Source of the DNA: Candidatus Aminicenantota bacterium
GTDB lineage: Bacteria > Acidobacteriota > UBA6911 > RPQK01 > JAJDTT01
Reading direction: 5' to 3'
Length of the DNA: 6,276 nt
NCBI GenBank assembly: GCA_026706325.1
Contig: JAPOYZ010000195.1
Location: 1-6,276, forward strand
The stretch's first letter is position 1; the number at the start of each line of letters is the position of its first letter. A program made the translations under genes and the position numbers. Positions 5,291 through 6,276 of this stretch are shown here, piece by piece. The notes below the pieces were generated by a model, which made no database searches, was not told the DNA's origin, and saw only the letters and a program-made list of their open reading frames with translations.

Positions 5291-6276
5291 ATGAAGATCG
5301 CCATCCTGCACGGCCCCCGGGACCTTCGCATCGAAGACCATGAGCTCGACCCGTCGAGATTGGCGCCGGACCAGGTCTGGGTCCGGACCATCGTGACCGG
5401 ATTCAAGATCGGGACCGACCGCGGCAATTACGAAGGGGCCGAAGACGTCCCCGGAGCTCCCGTCTATCCCCGCTGGGTGGGAGACAGCAACCTGGGCGAG
5501 ATTCGGGGCGTCGGCTCCGACGTCACCGGATTTCAGGTGGGAGACCGGGTCCTGTCCCAGATGCACCATCAGTCGGAATACATCTGCACTCCGGCCGAGG
5601 GCGTCCTGGTCAAGGTCCCGGACGGCGTCGATCCGGAGGACGCCGTCTTCGGAAACCTGTATTCCCTCAGCGCCCATTGTTATCACAAGGGGCTCTTCCG
5701 GCCCGGCGAGACCGTGGCCGTGGTCGGGCTCGGGACTCTGGGTCTTGGGGCCGTCGCCATCGGGCCCCTTTATGGGGCGCGCACCGCCGCCGTCGGCAAC
5801 AGCGACCTGCGCCTGGAGATGGCCCGGCGCATGGGGGCCCACGGGCTCTTCAGCAGCGACGACCGGGACCTGGCCGCGAAGCTGGACGAGTTCAGCGACG
5901 GCCGCGGCATCGACCTGGTCATCTTGACGGCGAACCCGTGGCCCGCCTACCGGACCGCCGTGGAGATCGTCCGTCCCGGCGGCCGCGTCGCCATCGTCAG
6001 CCTGTTGGGCCGCGGAGAAGAAGGCCTGGAGTTCAACCCCCTCTCCATGCAGCTCTTCTACATCAAGGGGATCTCACTCATCGCCGTCTCCGGCGAGGAT
6101 CCCAATCTATTCCCCGGAGCCGGCGGTGACGTCCAACAGACGCGGCACCGGGCTCACCTCTTCACGCTGATGGCCGACCGGCTGCTGGAACCCAAACGCC
6201 TGGTGACCCACCGGCTCCACTACACTCGGATGGTGGAGGCCTACGAGATGGCCTACCACCGGGGCAAGCCCATGAT
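5291..6276 (+). CDS. Medium-chain dehydrogenase/reductase without the usual zinc ligands (3' end cut by window edge)
   Basis: The frame is open from ATG 5291 to the window edge: 328 residues, so only a short C-terminal piece is probably missing for a family of about 340. It is a cytoplasmic NAD(P)-dependent oxidoreductase of the MDR (alcohol dehydrogenase-like) superfamily. The N-terminal GroES-like domain (about 1-125) contains GFKIGTDRG (37-45), GVGSDVTGFQVGDRV (73-87) and SEYICTPAEG (95-104). The nucleotide-binding Rossmann domain (about 135-270) has VVGLGTLG (144-151) and RPGGRVAIVS (228-237). The positions that hold Cys, His and Glu zinc ligands in classical members are I40, D65 and S66 here, and the four-Cys structural zinc lobe is absent, so it is probably zinc-independent or binds metal differently. 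The acidic residue usual after the second Rossmann strand is replaced in AAVGNSD (166-172), which may mean NADP(H) preference. It is divergent from the GMC operon. Substrate unknown. Confidence 0.88.
   Translation, partial: MKIAILHGPRDLRIEDHELDPSRLAPDQVWVRTIVTGFKIGTDRGNYEGAEDVPGAPVYPRWVGDSNLGEIRGVGSDVTGFQVGDRVLSQMHHQSEYICTPAEGVLVKVPDGVDPEDAVFGNLYSLSAHCYHKGLFRPGETVAVVGLGTLGLGAVAIGPLYGARTAAVGNSDLRLEMARRMGAHGLFSSDDRDLAAKLDEFSDGRGIDLVILTANPWPAYRTAVEIVRPGGRVAIVSLLGRGEEGLEFNPLSMQLFYIKGISLIAVSGEDPNLFPGAGGDVQQTRHRAHLFTLMADRLLEPKRLVTHRLHYTRMVEAYEMAYHRGKPM

Noticed and set aside
5114..5842. A 242-codon minus-strand frame opposite the MDR gene, reaching the small-subunit start
   Set aside because: It shows no recognisable domain and its composition follows the antisense of MDR codons. 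The GGAGGAGG site at its 3' end serves the small-subunit gene.

Overview
This is a GC-rich, densely packed bacterial window with four complete protein-coding genes and one gene that runs off the right edge. No rRNA, tRNA, CRISPR array, insertion sequence or other mobile element was seen. The gene types are a LytS-type multi-membrane kinase with a LytTR regulator, a two-subunit GMC dehydrogenase with a Tat-exported small subunit, and a zinc-ligand-less medium-chain dehydrogenase. Together with high GC and alternative starts (GTG, TTG), they suggest a Gram-negative environmental heterotroph. Acidobacteriota is my best guess, from family resemblance only; no marker gene is present to prove it.

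Left half (13-2791): a two-component pair is arranged head to head. The LytTR-type response regulator lies on the minus strand and its likely partner, a polytopic LytS/His_kinase-family sensor, on the plus strand. The 94-bp gap between them holds a 21-bp-spaced direct repeat and two short perfect palindromes, one of which touches the kinase ribosome-binding site. This fits autoregulation.

Middle (2811-5117): the kinase gene converges, across only 19 bp, on a minus-strand two-gene operon. The upstream gene (4521-5117) encodes a Tat-signal small subunit of the gluconate 2-dehydrogenase subunit 3 family. The downstream gene (2811-4496) encodes the FAD-dependent GMC catalytic subunit, which has a four-cysteine cluster and a His/Asn catalytic pair but no signal peptide. 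The likely picture is a periplasmic sugar, glycoside or polyol dehydrogenase in which the large subunit is co-exported with the small one. No cytochrome subunit is encoded nearby.

Right (5291 to the edge): a medium-chain dehydrogenase/reductase on the plus strand is divergent from the GMC operon and shares a 173-bp intergenic region with it. That region carries a LacI/GalR-like imperfect palindrome. The enzyme lacks all three usual catalytic zinc ligands. It may process the same class of substrate in the cytoplasm, which is inference from gene order only. The most interesting points are the dehydrogenase module (hitch-hiker export, Cys cluster, missing cytochrome), the zinc-less MDR enzyme, and the two divergent control regions.
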